A stretch of DNA of 64,000 nucleotides from JAGIBJ01 sp032119595. Lineage in GTDB: Bacteria > Actinomycetota > Thermoleophilia > Solirubrobacterales > Solirubrobacteraceae. Below, piece by piece: positions 40,496 through 50,004 of the stretch. The notes beneath the pieces are model-generated. The model was not told where the DNA came from. It saw only the letters and a program-made list of their open reading frames with translations, and searched no databases. The stretch spans positions 62,001 through 126,000 of the forward strand of contig JAUMBQ010000006.1 in assembly GCA_032119595.1 (NCBI GenBank). Reading direction: 5' to 3'. How positions within the stretch are numbered: the first letter of the stretch is position 1; every line of letters starts with the position of its first letter. A program made the position numbers and the translations under genes.

Positions 40496-43264
40496 GTGCG
40501 CCGCGCCGTTCCCACCTTGCTCCTGATCCTCGGACTCCTAGGAGTGTCGGCCCAAGCAGCCCATGCTGCCGAGCCGCCGAACCAAAACGACCCGTGCTCC
40601 AAAGCCGGACGCAACACCTGCGGCACCAACGGCGTCGGCCGGTACACGACGTATCGCTATGGCCTGCGCTGGTTCGGCGACTACCGCAAGGCCGTCGACG
40701 GCGAGACCGACCCGACCTTCTGCATCGACCTTCGGTTCTGGTACCCGGCCAAGAAGTTCGGCTACAAGCCGCGCTCCACCGATGGCATGAAGAGCAAGGA
40801 GGGCAAGAAGATCTCCGCCACTCGCCTGCAGTACATGAACTACGCGCTGTGGAAGTACGGCCGCTCCAATGAGGTCACCCGGCAGGCCGCGACGATGCTC
40901 TACGTCCATTCACTGATGGAGGACGGCGCCCCAGGCGAGATCGACCCCGCTGCCGTCAGCCCGGCCGTGAAGTCGACCTTCGACAAGATTTCCAGCGAGG
41001 CCAAGCGGTTCGCTGGGCCGTACCGCGTCAAGGTCGACGTGCCGGCTGGTCTTACGGCCGGCACGGCGTCGAGCCTGTCCGTCACCGTGATCTCCGCCGC
41101 TGGCAATGCCGTCCCCGACGTCCCGGTGCGAATCGACGCCAAGGGCGCGACTGGCCTTTCTAGCGACGTGCGCACGAACGACAAGGGCACGCTTACGGTC
41201 CCGTTCACGCCGGATGACGCCGCCGCCGACCTCGCCGTCACCGCGACCGCGAACGCACTTGCCGCGGACGTTCCGAAGCTCTACGTCCCGACCAAGGGCG
41301 CCTCGGCCCGCAGCGGCCAGCGGCTCGTGTCCGCCGCCGGCACCGCTCGGTCGGCGACCGCGGCCGCCGCCGTCAACCCAGCGCAGATCGCTGTGACGAC
41401 GACCGCCACGCCGCCGACGCTCGGCGTCGGCGGGCAGAGCAGCGATGTCGTGAAGATCGCCGGCGCTCCGGCGGGCTGGTCGGCCTCGGTGCAGGTTGCA
41501 CTTCACGGGCCATTCGCAAGCCGCGAGGCGATCGTCTGCACGGGCACCCCGACCCTCACGACGACCTACACGGCCGGTCCCGGCGAATCCCGCACACCGC
41601 CGCTGACCGTGCCGGCGCCGGGTTGGTACGGCTACCAGCTCACCGTGCCGAGCACCCCGAACGTGACCGGCCTCACGACGCCGTGCGTCCCGGACGAGGA
41701 GACCGTCCATGTGCAGAGCCAGCCGGTCATCCGAACGCAAGTCAGTGAGCAGATCGCTCTGCCGGGCGCGTCGATCAGGGATGCCGTGGCGATCTCCGGC
41801 CTCAGCGGCCAAACGGTGCCGGTCGAGGCCGAGCTGTGGGGCCCGTATCCGGCCGCCGACGCGATGACGTGCACCGGAGTCCCGGCCTGGCGCGGAACCT
41901 TCACCGCCACCGGCGACGGCACGTACGTGACCGACCCGGTCAAGCTCACCGTGAGCGGCTACTACACCTACCGCGAGGCGATCGCGGCGACCGCCACCGT
42001 CGCCGCCGTGCAAACGCCGTGCGGCGAGGCATCCGAGACGACGATTATCCGCGGTGCACCGCAGATCAAGACGCAGATCAGTGCAGCCGAGACGGCGCCC
42101 GGCGCGCAAATCACCGACACCGCGGTCGTGAGCGGGCTCGGCGCGCTGCGCGCCGAGGTCGTCGCCGACCTGTGGGGCCCGTACCCGACGCGCGCCGCCA
42201 TGACGTGCACCGGTACGCCGGCCTGGTCCGGCACCTTCACGGCCAATGGCGATGGCAGTTACCAAACGGCCCCGGCCACGCTGACCGCCGCTGGGTACTA
42301 CACGTACCGCGAGCGGATCCTTGCCTCCGTCGCCTTCGATGGCGTCGAGACAGCCTGCGGCGAAGCGACCGAGACCACGATCACCCGTGCGGCCCCGAAG
42401 GTCGTCACGGAGGTCTCCGATCAGGTCGTCTCCCCCGGCACGTCGATCTCCGACCGCATCACGGTCTCGGGCCTCGGCACCACGCCGGTCAAGGTCGTCG
42501 TCGAGCTGTTCGGTCCGTTCCTGACGCGCGCCGAGATCAGCTGCGGCGGGCGTCCGCGCTGGACGGGCACCGTCGACGTGGCGGGCGATGGCACGGTCGA
42601 GTCTGCCGAGGTCAATGTGCCTAGGGCTGGCTTCTACACGTACCGCGAGCGGATCGCCGAGAGTGAACTCGTCGCTGGCGCCGAGACGGCCTGCGCCGAA
42701 GAAGCTGAGACCTCACTCGCGGCGCCGCTGATCCTCACCGGACGCACCGAGACGCCGCGCCCCGGCCCGCTCGCTCGCCGCGCCGCCGATGCCCTGGTGG
42801 ACGACGCGCGCGCAGCCTCCGGCCCGCGCCCGACACGCGTGATGGTCAAGCGCCTCGGGATCCGCGCCGACGTGCGCGCCGCCGGCATCGACGCGCGCCA
42901 AGGCGCACTCGACGTGCCCAAGAACATCAACCGCGTCGGCTGGTGGAAGGACGGCGCCGCACCGGGCGGTGCCGGATCGGTCCTCCTTGCGGGTCACGTT
43001 GACTCCAAGAAGGCCGGCGCTGGCGCGTTCTACGCGCTGAAGAACGCGAAGAAGGGCGACCGGATCACCGTGGAGTCCTCAGACGACAAGACCCGCACGT
43101 ATCGGGTTACCGGCGTCAAGACGGTCCTGAAGGACGAACTTCCGCAAGCGTTGTTCAGCCGCACCGGCGAGCAGCGCTTGTACCTCGTCACCTGCGGCGG
43201 CCCGTTCAACACCCGCACCGGTCATTACCGCGACAACGTCGTCGTGACCGCGGTTCCGATCTAG
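40496..43264 (+). CDS. Large surface protein: TED-like head, Ig-like repeats, C-terminal class F-type sortase
   Basis: 922 aa, GTG start, signal peptide PTLLLILGLLGVSAQAAHA. Residues about 30-170 resemble a thioester/TQXA-type adhesin head: FCIDLRFWYP has the candidate Cys and VTRQAATMLYVHSL the Gln region. About 180-300 is an Ig-like domain with an alanine-rich linker. About 305-735 holds four roughly 105-residue repeats sharing LWGPYP, MTCTGxPAWxGTF, GDGxY, GYYTYRExI and TxCGExxET. About 775-922 is a sortase domain with His834 (LLAGHVDS), Cys900 (YLVTCGGPF) and Arg912 (GHYRDN). Sortases are normally separate small enzymes. Here one is fused to a putative adhesin, so self-attachment or protein crosslinking is conceivable. 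Confidence 0.85.
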   Translation: MRRAVPTLLLILGLLGVSAQAAHAAEPPNQNDPCSKAGRNTCGTNGVGRYTTYRYGLRWFGDYRKAVDGETDPTFCIDLRFWYPAKKFGYKPRSTDGMKSKEGKKISATRLQYMNYALWKYGRSNEVTRQAATMLYVHSLMEDGAPGEIDPAAVSPAVKSTFDKISSEAKRFAGPYRVKVDVPAGLTAGTASSLSVTVISAAGNAVPDVPVRIDAKGATGLSSDVRTNDKGTLTVPFTPDDAAADLAVTATANALAADVPKLYVPTKGASARSGQRLVSAAGTARSATAAAAVNPAQIAVTTTATPPTLGVGGQSSDVVKIAGAPAGWSASVQVALHGPFASREAIVCTGTPTLTTTYTAGPGESRTPPLTVPAPGWYGYQLTVPSTPNVTGLTTPCVPDEETVHVQSQPVIRTQVSEQIALPGASIRDAVAISGLSGQTVPVEAELWGPYPAADAMTCTGVPAWRGTFTATGDGTYVTDPVKLTVSGYYTYREAIAATATVAAVQTPCGEASETTIIRGAPQIKTQISAAETAPGAQITDTAVVSGLGALRAEVVADLWGPYPTRAAMTCTGTPAWSGTFTANGDGSYQTAPATLTAAGYYTYRERILASVAFDGVETACGEATETTITRAAPKVVTEVSDQVVSPGTSISDRITVSGLGTTPVKVVVELFGPFLTRAEISCGGRPRWTGTVDVAGDGTVESAEVNVPRAGFYTYRERIAESELVAGAETACAEEAETSLAAPLILTGRTETPRPGPLARRAADALVDDARAASGPRPTRVMVKRLGIRADVRAAGIDARQGALDVPKNINRVGWWKDGAAPGGAGSVLLAGHVDSKKAGAGAFYALKNAKKGDRITVESSDDKTRTYRVTGVKTVLKDELPQALFSRTGEQRLYLVTCGGPFNTRTGHYRDNVVVTAVPI

Positions 43265-43276
43265 GCGCGGGCCGCC

Positions 43277-43304
43277 CTCGCCTGGGTAGATCCACTCAGG
43301 CGAG
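43277..43304. terminator. Hairpin between convergent genes
   Basis: CTCGCCTG / CAGGCGAG, an 8-bp stem with a 12-nt loop, overlapping the stop codon of the minus-strand dehydrogenase. Confidence 0.5.
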
Positions 43305-44375
43305 TGCTTCGATAACCGCGTCGGCAAACTGGCTGGTGCCGACGGCGGTCGGGTCGTCCTTGGTCTTCTTGAGGTCGTAAGTGACGTTCTTGCCCTCGGC
43401 GATGACGGCCGCGATGGCGGCTTCCATGCGGTCGCCGGCGTCAATTTCGCCGAGGTGGCGGAGCATGAGGACGCCGCTGAGCATGACGGCGGTCGGGTTG
43501 AGTTTGTTGAGGCCGGCGAGCGTCGGCGCCGAGCCGTGGGTGGCCTCGAAGACGGCGGCGTGGGTGCCGATGTTGGCGCCTGGCGCGACGCCGAGGCCGC
43601 CGATCAGCCCGGCGCAGAGGTCCGAGAGCAGGTCGCCGTAGAGGTTCGGCAGCACGATGACGTCGTACTCGTCGGGCCAGCTCACGAGCTGGTTGCAGAG
43701 GTTGTCGACGATGATCTCGTGGAACTCGATGTCCGGGTATTCAATCGCGACCTGGCGAGCGACCTCCAGAAACACGCCGTCGGAGAACTTCATGATGTTG
43801 GCCTTGTGGCCGGCGTGGACCTTCTTGCGGCCGTTGGCGCGGGCGTAGTCAAACGCCGCACGCACGATGCGCTCGGAGCAGAACACCGAGATCGGCTTGA
43901 TCGACACGCCCGAGTGCTCGCGAAGCTTCGCGCCCGTGACTTTCTCCACCAACACGGAGAGTTCGTCGAAGCCCTCGGTGTCTCGCTCGAACTCGATGCC
44001 TGCGTACACGTCTTCGGTGTTCTCACGGAAGATCACGAGGTCGGTCTCCGGGAAGCGGGTCCGCACCCCGGCGTAGGACTTGCACGGGCGCACGCAGGCG
44101 TACAGGTCGAGCTCCTTGCGCAGTAGGACGTTGATCGAGCGAAAGCCCGAGCCCGACGGGGTCGTTGTCGGCCCTTTGATGCCGACCTTGTTGTCCTTGA
44201 TCGACTGCAGCGTTGCGGGCGGGAACGGATTCCCCGAGCGTTCGAATTCGTCGAGCCCGGCTTCGTGAACGTCCCAGTCGAACGCCACACCCGTGGCTTC
44301 AAGCACGCGTCGCGTGGCCTCCGTCAGCTCTGGGCCGGAGCCGTCGCCGGGGATGAAGGTCACGCGATGAGCCAT
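43296..44375 (-). CDS. NAD-type isocitrate/isopropylmalate dehydrogenase family protein
   Basis: 359 aa from the ATG at 44375 with AAGGA 8 nt upstream. N-terminal VTFIPGDGSGPEL, substrate loop TTTPSGSGFRSINVLLR with LYACVRPCKSY, FRENTEDVYAGIE (typical of NAD-isocitrate dehydrogenases), metal site VLPNLYGDLLSDLCAGLIGG and coenzyme region ATHGSAPTLAG. The ENTEDVYAGIE signature favours isocitrate or homoisocitrate over 3-isopropylmalate. A D residue at the usual NAD-selecting position is suggested but not certain. With icd at 36583 this gives two cofactor choices for the same TCA step. Confidence 0.9.
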   Translation of the reverse strand: MAHRVTFIPGDGSGPELTEATRRVLEATGVAFDWDVHEAGLDEFERSGNPFPPATLQSIKDNKVGIKGPTTTPSGSGFRSINVLLRKELDLYACVRPCKSYAGVRTRFPETDLVIFRENTEDVYAGIEFERDTEGFDELSVLVEKVTGAKLREHSGVSIKPISVFCSERIVRAAFDYARANGRKKVHAGHKANIMKFSDGVFLEVARQVAIEYPDIEFHEIIVDNLCNQLVSWPDEYDVIVLPNLYGDLLSDLCAGLIGGLGVAPGANIGTHAAVFEATHGSAPTLAGLNKLNPTAVMLSGVLMLRHLGEIDAGDRMEAAIAAVIAEGKNVTYDLKKTKDDPTAVGTSQFADAVIEALA

Positions 44376-44508
44376 GGGCGTCGTCCTTGCGGAAGTCTTG
44401 AGAGACGGAGGGGCAAGCGCGACTCTAGCCGCGCCTGCCGCCGCCACCTACGGGCGAACGTCCAACTTCACACGCCGTTGTTCACAACGGGCAGGCCGGG
44501 AAACGCAG

Positions 44509-44542
44509 CGCGGCCCGTGCCCCTGGAGAGACACGGGCCGCG
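44509..44542 (-). terminator. Hairpin after the desaturase
   Basis: 11-bp stem CGCGGCCCGTG / CACGGGCCGCG with a 12-nt loop, 48 nt past the desaturase stop. Confidence 0.6.
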
Positions 44543-44590
44543 TGCAGGGCCTTGAATCGCGGCGCAGGCGCCGCGGGCAGGGTCGATCCG

Positions 44591-45550
44591 CTAGGCGGTG
44601 GCGACCGGCTTCTTGTTCTTGAGCAGCTTGGCCTCCTGGCGCTCCGGGGCGATGCGGACGACGTTCCAGGCCAAACCGACACGCTCCATGTTGCGGATCA
44701 ACCACGCCGAAGCGTCGAGTTCGGACTTCTTGAGGCCGTGCTCGGCAGAGCGCGGGAACGTGTGGTGGTTGTGGTGCCAGCCCTCGCCGAAGGACGCCAG
44801 GGCGACCCACCAGACGTTGGTGGAGTGATCGTCGGCGTCGAAGCGCGTCTTGCCGAAGAAGTGGCAGACCGAGTTCACGCACCAGGTGATGTGCTGCTGG
44901 AGCGTCACGCGCACCAGGCCACCCCAGAACAGGGCGGTGAGGCCGCCGTTCAGCGTGAAGCCGGTGAGGATGTAGCCCGCGATGAACGGTACGAGGAAGG
45001 TCGCGAGGAGCAGGAGCGGGAACGCCTTGTGGATCTTCCGCATGATCGGGTCTTCGTAGAGATCACGGGCGTAGCGCTTGTAGTCCGACGTGGCGTGGTA
45101 CTCCCAGAGCCAACCGACGTGCGCGTGAAAGAGGCCGGCAACCGCGCCGGAGAAGCCTTCACGGTTCTTGGTGTGCGGGCTGTGCGGATCGCCGTCCTGA
45201 TCGGAGAACGCGTGATGCTTGCGGTGGTCGGCGACCCAGTGGATCACGGCACCTTGCACACACATCGAGCCAGCGATGGCGAACATGTAGCGGACCCACG
45301 GCTTGGTCTCGAAGGACCCATGCGTGAGCAGGCGGTGGTAACCGACCGTGACGCCGAACCCGGCCCACGTGAACATCACCGCGAAGATCGCGAGGTCGAT
45401 CCAGTCCAGGAAGCCGGGGCCCCAGGACAGGGCGCCGATCACGATGATCAGCACTGGATAACTAAAGACGATGACCATGTTCGCGTACTTGTCGCGGTTG
45501 GTCATTTCGCGCGCGGGCGGGGGAGCTGGAGGACGTGTCTGCGTGGCCAT
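44591..45550 (-). CDS. Acyl-CoA/fatty acid desaturase (delta-9 type)
   Basis: About 319 aa from the ATG at 45550, placed by TACGGT 6 nt upstream. The three membrane-desaturase histidine boxes are complete: VGYHRLLTHGSF, ADHRKHHAFSD with DPHSPH, and GEGWHHNHHTFP. Four transmembrane helices bracket them. It inserts a cis double bond into saturated acyl chains using a diiron centre and reductant from a ferredoxin-type chain, for which FprA nearby is a candidate partner. Membrane-fluidity control is the expected role. Confidence 0.94.
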   Translation of the reverse strand: MATQTRPPAPPPAREMTNRDKYANMVIVFSYPVLIIVIGALSWGPGFLDWIDLAIFAVMFTWAGFGVTVGYHRLLTHGSFETKPWVRYMFAIAGSMCVQGAVIHWVADHRKHHAFSDQDGDPHSPHTKNREGFSGAVAGLFHAHVGWLWEYHATSDYKRYARDLYEDPIMRKIHKAFPLLLLATFLVPFIAGYILTGFTLNGGLTALFWGGLVRVTLQQHITWCVNSVCHFFGKTRFDADDHSTNVWWVALASFGEGWHHNHHTFPRSAEHGLKKSELDASAWLIRNMERVGLAWNVVRIAPERQEAKLLKNKKPVATA

Positions 45551-45556
45551 CGACAC

Positions 45557-45562
45557 ACCGTA
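45557..45562 (-). promoter_or_regulatory. -10 box TACGGT for the desaturase
   Basis: Minus-strand TACGGT, 6 nt before the ATG. The sequence between it and the divergent regulator gene is 120 nt. Confidence 0.4.
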
Positions 45563-45645
45563 GAAGCAGCTCGCACCGGATTCTTGCTCAGGTAAAACCG
45601 CTTTCCCGGCAAAATCTTGGCATTGCCTCCTAAGAAGCGTTCAAG

Positions 45646-45674
45646 TTGTCACCGACTGCGCATTCTGCGAGGAT
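45646..45674 (+). promoter_or_regulatory. Promoter of the PucR-type regulator
   Basis: -35 TTGTCA (45646-45651), 17-bp spacer, weak -10 GAGGAT (45669-45674), then 6 nt to the ATG. Confidence 0.45.
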
Positions 45675-45680
45675 CGATCT

Positions 45681-46943
45681 ATGAGCGACGCGCAGCGCGA
45701 ACGGACCCCTGACGAGCTCATGAGTGCCGCATTTCCCACGTATCCATGGTCGGTGCTGCCCGCCGATCTCGCGCTGACCCTCGCCCCGGCGGTTCCTGGA
45801 CTCGCCGAATTGCTCGTTCGCGAGATCTCGACGCATGTGCCCCAGTACACCGGGCGCCGGAGCGAGGCGTTCTGGGGTGGCATCCGTCAAGGCGTCGAGC
45901 AGTCGCTCCACGAGTTCCTGGAACTCCTGGGCCAGTCGCGCGGACCGAGCGTCCGATCGCGAGCCATCGTTCGCGGCCTCGGGCGCAACGAGCACGAGGC
46001 CGGGCGCACGCTCGATGCCCTCCAGATGGCCTACCGAATCGGTGCCCGCCACGCCTGGCGCAGCTTCGCCGAGATCGCCGGACGGGAGAAGCTCAGCACC
46101 GAGCAGATCACCGCGTTCGCAGAGTCGATCTTCGCGTTTGTCGACGAACTCGCGGCCGAGTCGGTCGCGGGCTACGCAGAATCCCAGGCCGCTGCGGCGT
46201 CTGAACACGAGCGCATGCGCGGGCTCCTGCTGGCCGCGCTCACCGGCCCCGCGCAGGACGCCGCCGTGATCCGGCGCGCCGCCGCCACGGTCGGATGGCC
46301 GCTTCCCGAGCGCCTGCGCGCACTGACCACGAACGGCGGCGACCTGCGCAGCGTGAGTCGCGGATTCGGCAACGACGCGCTCGTCGCGCCGGGCGATGGA
46401 GACGAACTCGTGGTGCTGTGGCCCGACCCGGAGGGTCCTGGCCGCGAACAGCGCCTCGCCCTGGCCTTGGCACGATTCGAGCACCCGGTCGCGCTCGGCC
46501 CTGCCGTGCCACTGGTGTTCACCGCTCGATCGCTTCGCGGCGCCCGCGCGACGCTGGCGCTCGGCGTGCGCGGCGTACTCGGCGATGGCCCGTGGCGATG
46601 GGACGACCACCTCACGGCGATCGGCCTGGCTCAGGCCGAGGAGCCGCTGCTCGAACTCGCCGAGCAACTCATCGCGCCGTTGCGCGACGAGTCAGAAGGC
46701 AGCCGGACTCGGCTGCTCGCCACGCTGGAGGCGGTGCTCGATGCCGGCGGGAACCACGGCGCCGCCGCGCACGCCCTTGGCGTCCACGTGCAGACCATCC
46801 GCTACCGACTGGGTCGACTGCGCGAACTCCTCGGCCCGGTGCTCGACGACCCCGCGCAGCGCTTCGAACTCCACGTTGCCTTGCGTGCCCGTGGCCTCAC
46901 CCGCGGCCCCATCACCGGCTCCCTCCCCGACCGCCGGAAGTAA
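45681..46943 (+). CDS. PucR/CdaR-type helix-turn-helix regulator
   Basis: 420 aa. The C-terminal HTH reads LEAVLDAGGNHGAAAHALGV then HVQTIRYRLGRLRELLGPVL, the same architecture as the gene at 5918. The N-terminal 170 residues are helical (FWGGIRQGVEQSLHEFLELL, then RTLDALQMAYRIGARHAWRS), resembling the RsbT-like/RsbRA N-terminal sensor seen in actinobacterial PucR-like proteins. It is divergent from the desaturase, a plausible target by position. No ligand can be named. Confidence 0.87.
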   Translation: MSDAQRERTPDELMSAAFPTYPWSVLPADLALTLAPAVPGLAELLVREISTHVPQYTGRRSEAFWGGIRQGVEQSLHEFLELLGQSRGPSVRSRAIVRGLGRNEHEAGRTLDALQMAYRIGARHAWRSFAEIAGREKLSTEQITAFAESIFAFVDELAAESVAGYAESQAAAASEHERMRGLLLAALTGPAQDAAVIRRAAATVGWPLPERLRALTTNGGDLRSVSRGFGNDALVAPGDGDELVVLWPDPEGPGREQRLALALARFEHPVALGPAVPLVFTARSLRGARATLALGVRGVLGDGPWRWDDHLTAIGLAQAEEPLLELAEQLIAPLRDESEGSRTRLLATLEAVLDAGGNHGAAAHALGVHVQTIRYRLGRLRELLGPVLDDPAQRFELHVALRARGLTRGPITGSLPDRRK

Positions 46944-46997
46944 CCCGGGCGCGCGGCCCTGCCCACGCCAGGCCGGGAGGTGGCACGATGAGGGTCG

Positions 46998-48140
46998 ATG
47001 TTCGGACGACTGTATTTCGGCAAGGTCCGCGGGATCCCGATTACCGCCAGCGGGAGCTGGCTGATCGTGGTCTTCGTGTTGATCTGGTTCGTCGGGAACC
47101 ATCTCTTCGAGATCGCCGACGTGTCGCGCACAGCGTCGGTCCTTCTCGCCGCACTGACCGTGGCGCTCTTCTTCGGGTCCGTGATCGCCCATGAACTCGG
47201 CCATGCCTTCGCCGCGCTGCGCGCCGGCCTGAAGGTCGACGGGATCGAGCTGTGGATGTTTGGCGGCTTTGCCAGGCTTCGCGAGGCGCCTCGCACGCCC
47301 GGTGAGCAGTTCCGCATCGCCATCGCGGGGCCGCTGGTCACCCTGGCGCTCACGATCGCATTCCTAGGCGGCGTCGCCCTCGTCGACTCCGGCGGCATCT
47401 CCGCAGCGGCCAACCAGGAGCGCTCGGATCCCGTGATCGCGATCGCCGTACTCATCGGCGTCCTGAACCTCGCCGTGCTGGTGCTCAACCTGCTTCCGGC
47501 CTACCCGCTCGACGGTGGCGTCATCGCGCGCGCCATCGCCTGGAAGATCACCGGCGACCAGCACCGGGCCACCCGCTACGCCGCCACGGCTGGGCTCGTG
47601 ATCGGCGGCGGGCTCGTCACCGCTGGCGTCTTCATCCTCCTGGTGAGCAAGGACGGCCAGGCCGACGGGTTTTCACTGGCGCTCCTCGGCTGGCTGGTGA
47701 CGCTCGCCGCACGCGGCAGCCTCGACTCGGCCAAGCGCCAGGAGCGGCTCGATGTCGTCACCGTCGGCGCGATCGCCGACCCGACCGTCAGCGCGGTCGA
47801 GGGCCACCACACGGTGCTCTCGGCAACCGACAACGGAGGACCACCCGGAGCCTGGGTCGTCGTGCGCATGCCGGACGGGCACCCGCCAGCGCTCCTCTCG
47901 GCCGCCGCGATTGCCGAGGCCATGGGCAAAGGACAGCCTGCCCTCACCTTGGCCGAACTGGCCGCTGAGCAGAGCGACCGCACGATCAACGGCGATACCC
48001 CGCTGCGCGAGTTCGCGGTCGATCCTCGCCTCCGCGACGGCGGCCCGCTGCTCGCGGTCGGCACTGAGGGCCAGCCGCTCGGCCTGGTGACCGGCAATGC
48101 GCTGCGTCAAGCCATTGTGCTGACACCCCGCAGTCGCTGA
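46998..48140 (+). CDS. Site-2 protease-type M50 membrane metallopeptidase
   Basis: 380 aa. The N-terminal half has four to six transmembrane segments with the zinc motif AHELGHAFAAL (HExxH near residues 65-69) and the third-ligand motif NLLPAYPLDGG near 165-175. The start, MFGRLYFGKVRGIPITASGSW (21 residues, its first part is FGRLYFGKVRGIPI), is typical of the Rip3/SpoIVFB-like subgroup. The C-terminal 130 residues look like a CBS-type regulatory region (VTVGAIADPTVSAVEGHH, then GQPLGLVTGNAL). It cleaves transmembrane substrates such as anti-sigma factors. Confidence 0.9.
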   Translation: MFGRLYFGKVRGIPITASGSWLIVVFVLIWFVGNHLFEIADVSRTASVLLAALTVALFFGSVIAHELGHAFAALRAGLKVDGIELWMFGGFARLREAPRTPGEQFRIAIAGPLVTLALTIAFLGGVALVDSGGISAAANQERSDPVIAIAVLIGVLNLAVLVLNLLPAYPLDGGVIARAIAWKITGDQHRATRYAATAGLVIGGGLVTAGVFILLVSKDGQADGFSLALLGWLVTLAARGSLDSAKRQERLDVVTVGAIADPTVSAVEGHHTVLSATDNGGPPGAWVVVRMPDGHPPALLSAAAIAEAMGKGQPALTLAELAAEQSDRTINGDTPLREFAVDPRLRDGGPLLAVGTEGQPLGLVTGNALRQAIVLTPRSR

Positions 48141-48288
48141 GGAAGTGCCACCTCGAGCAGCTCGACCAGAGCCCTTTCCCGACTAGAACCGTCGGGATTT
48201 CCTCGTGGTTCTGGCGCGGGACGGCAAGCCGCGGAGGCGTCTGGTCCGTATATGGTCTGCCAGCACCCGAGCCGTGGAATTCGCCTGA

Positions 48289-49983
48289 ATGCCTTCACAT
48301 GACGTCCTGATCATCGGCGCCGGGCTCGCCGGACAGCGAGCCGCCCTCGAGGCCGCTCGTGCCGGCGCCTCGGTGGCGATCCTCTCCAAGGTCCATCCCG
48401 TCCGATCCCACTCCGTGGCCGCGGCCGGTGGCATCAACGGCGCCGTCAAGGTGACGGACTCCTGGGAGAGCCACGCCTACGACACCGTCAAGGGCTCCGA
48501 CTTCCTCGGCGACCAGGACGCGATCGAGGTCATGTGCCGCGAGGCGCCCGCCGAGATCCTGCACCTCGAGCACCTCGGCGTCACGTTCCACCGCAACGCC
48601 GACGGCCAGATGGACGCTCGCGCGTTTGGTGGCGCTTCCGAGAAGCGCACCTTCTACGTTGCCGACATCACGGGCCAGGCGATCCTGCACGTGCTCTACG
48701 AGCAGCTCATGAAGCACTCGGAGCAGATCGACCGCTACGAAGAGTGGTTCACCACCTCGCTGATCCTCAACGAGGACGGCTCCTGTGGCGGCTGCATCGC
48801 TCGCGACATCCGCACGGGCCGCATGGAGGTCTTCAACGCGAAGTCCACCATCCTCGCGTCCGGCGGCGCCGGCCAGATCTTCAAGCCGACCACCAACGCC
48901 CTCATCTGCACCGCCGACGGCATGGCCCAGGCGTACGACATCGGCGCTCAGCTGATGGACATGGAGATGATCCAGTACCACCCGACGTGCATGATGAATG
49001 GCTTCCTCATCACCGAAGGCGCCCGCGGCGAAGGCGCGCACCTGATCAACGGTGAGGGCGAGCGGTTCATGGGCAAGTACGCCCCGAACAAGTTCGAGCT
49101 CGCTTCGCGCGATGTCGTCTCCCGCGCCGAGCAGACCGAGATCAACGAGGGCCGCGGCGCCGGGCCCGACAAGGCCGGCATCTACCTCGACGTCACGGTC
49201 GTCCCGACCAAGCGCATCCACGAGGCGCTCCGCGAGATCGTCAACCTCGGCAAGGACTTTGCCGGCGTCGACATCACCAAGGAGCCGATCCTGATCCGTC
49301 CGGGTCAGCACTACATCATGGGCGGCGTTCGCACGAACGTCGACGGCGAGGTTCCGAACCTGCCCGGCCTGTACGCCGCTGGCGAGGTCGCCTGCGTCTC
49401 TGTGCACGGCGGCAACCGCCTCGGCGCGAACTCGCTGCTCGACACGCTCATCTTCGGCAAGCGCTCCGGCGCCCACGCCGCGGCCCGCGCGAGCGACGTC
49501 ACGATGCCGTCGGCACCGACTTCCCGCATCGAGGTCGATGCCAAGAAGCTCGCCAAGATCATCAGCCGCGAGCGCACCGGTCGCCGCGTGTCCGAGATCA
49601 AGGACGAGCTCGGCACGACGATGAACCAGAACTGCGCGGTCTACCGCACGCAGGAAGGCCTGGAGAAGCAGCTCGACATCGTGCAGCGACTCAAGGAAGA
49701 GGCCAAGACGGCTGCGATCGACGACAAGGGCACGGTCTTCAACCAGGACGTGCTCGGCCACGTCGAGCTCGAGTACATGACGAAGGTCGCCGAAACGATC
49801 GTCATCGGCGCGCTCGAGCGCAAGGAGTCGCGCGGCGCCCAGGCCCGCGCCGACTTCCCCGATCGCAACGACGCGGACTACCTCAAGCACTACACGATCA
49901 CCGGCGATGCCGAGGGTCAGCCGGTCCTCGGCGAGGCGCCCATCACGTTTACCAAGTGGGAGCCGGAGGTCCGGTCCTACTAG
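48289..49983 (+). CDS. sdhA: Succinate dehydrogenase flavoprotein subunit
   Basis: 564 aa. FAD-binding motif VLIIGAGLAGQRAALEAARA, the covalent-FAD histidine region RSHSVAAAGGINGAV, substrate motif HPTCMMNGFLITEGARGEG (by parts), and VHGGNRLGANSLLD near the C-terminus. It oxidises succinate to fumarate, or the reverse, at the membrane. A TATATG box at 48250-48255 lies 33 nt upstream. The preceding 48141-48240 contains a hairpin-rich stretch but no gene. Confidence 0.96.
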   Translation: MPSHDVLIIGAGLAGQRAALEAARAGASVAILSKVHPVRSHSVAAAGGINGAVKVTDSWESHAYDTVKGSDFLGDQDAIEVMCREAPAEILHLEHLGVTFHRNADGQMDARAFGGASEKRTFYVADITGQAILHVLYEQLMKHSEQIDRYEEWFTTSLILNEDGSCGGCIARDIRTGRMEVFNAKSTILASGGAGQIFKPTTNALICTADGMAQAYDIGAQLMDMEMIQYHPTCMMNGFLITEGARGEGAHLINGEGERFMGKYAPNKFELASRDVVSRAEQTEINEGRGAGPDKAGIYLDVTVVPTKRIHEALREIVNLGKDFAGVDITKEPILIRPGQHYIMGGVRTNVDGEVPNLPGLYAAGEVACVSVHGGNRLGANSLLDTLIFGKRSGAHAAARASDVTMPSAPTSRIEVDAKKLAKIISRERTGRRVSEIKDELGTTMNQNCAVYRTQEGLEKQLDIVQRLKEEAKTAAIDDKGTVFNQDVLGHVELEYMTKVAETIVIGALERKESRGAQARADFPDRNDADYLKHYTITGDAEGQPVLGEAPITFTKWEPEVRSY

Positions 49984-50004
49984 GGCCGGGAGGAGCTACA
50001 CACC

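Noticed and set aside
48295..49890. 531-residue frame antisense to sdhA
   Set aside because: High-GC codon bias leaves long shadow frames opposite real genes, and sdhA on the other strand has complete motifs.
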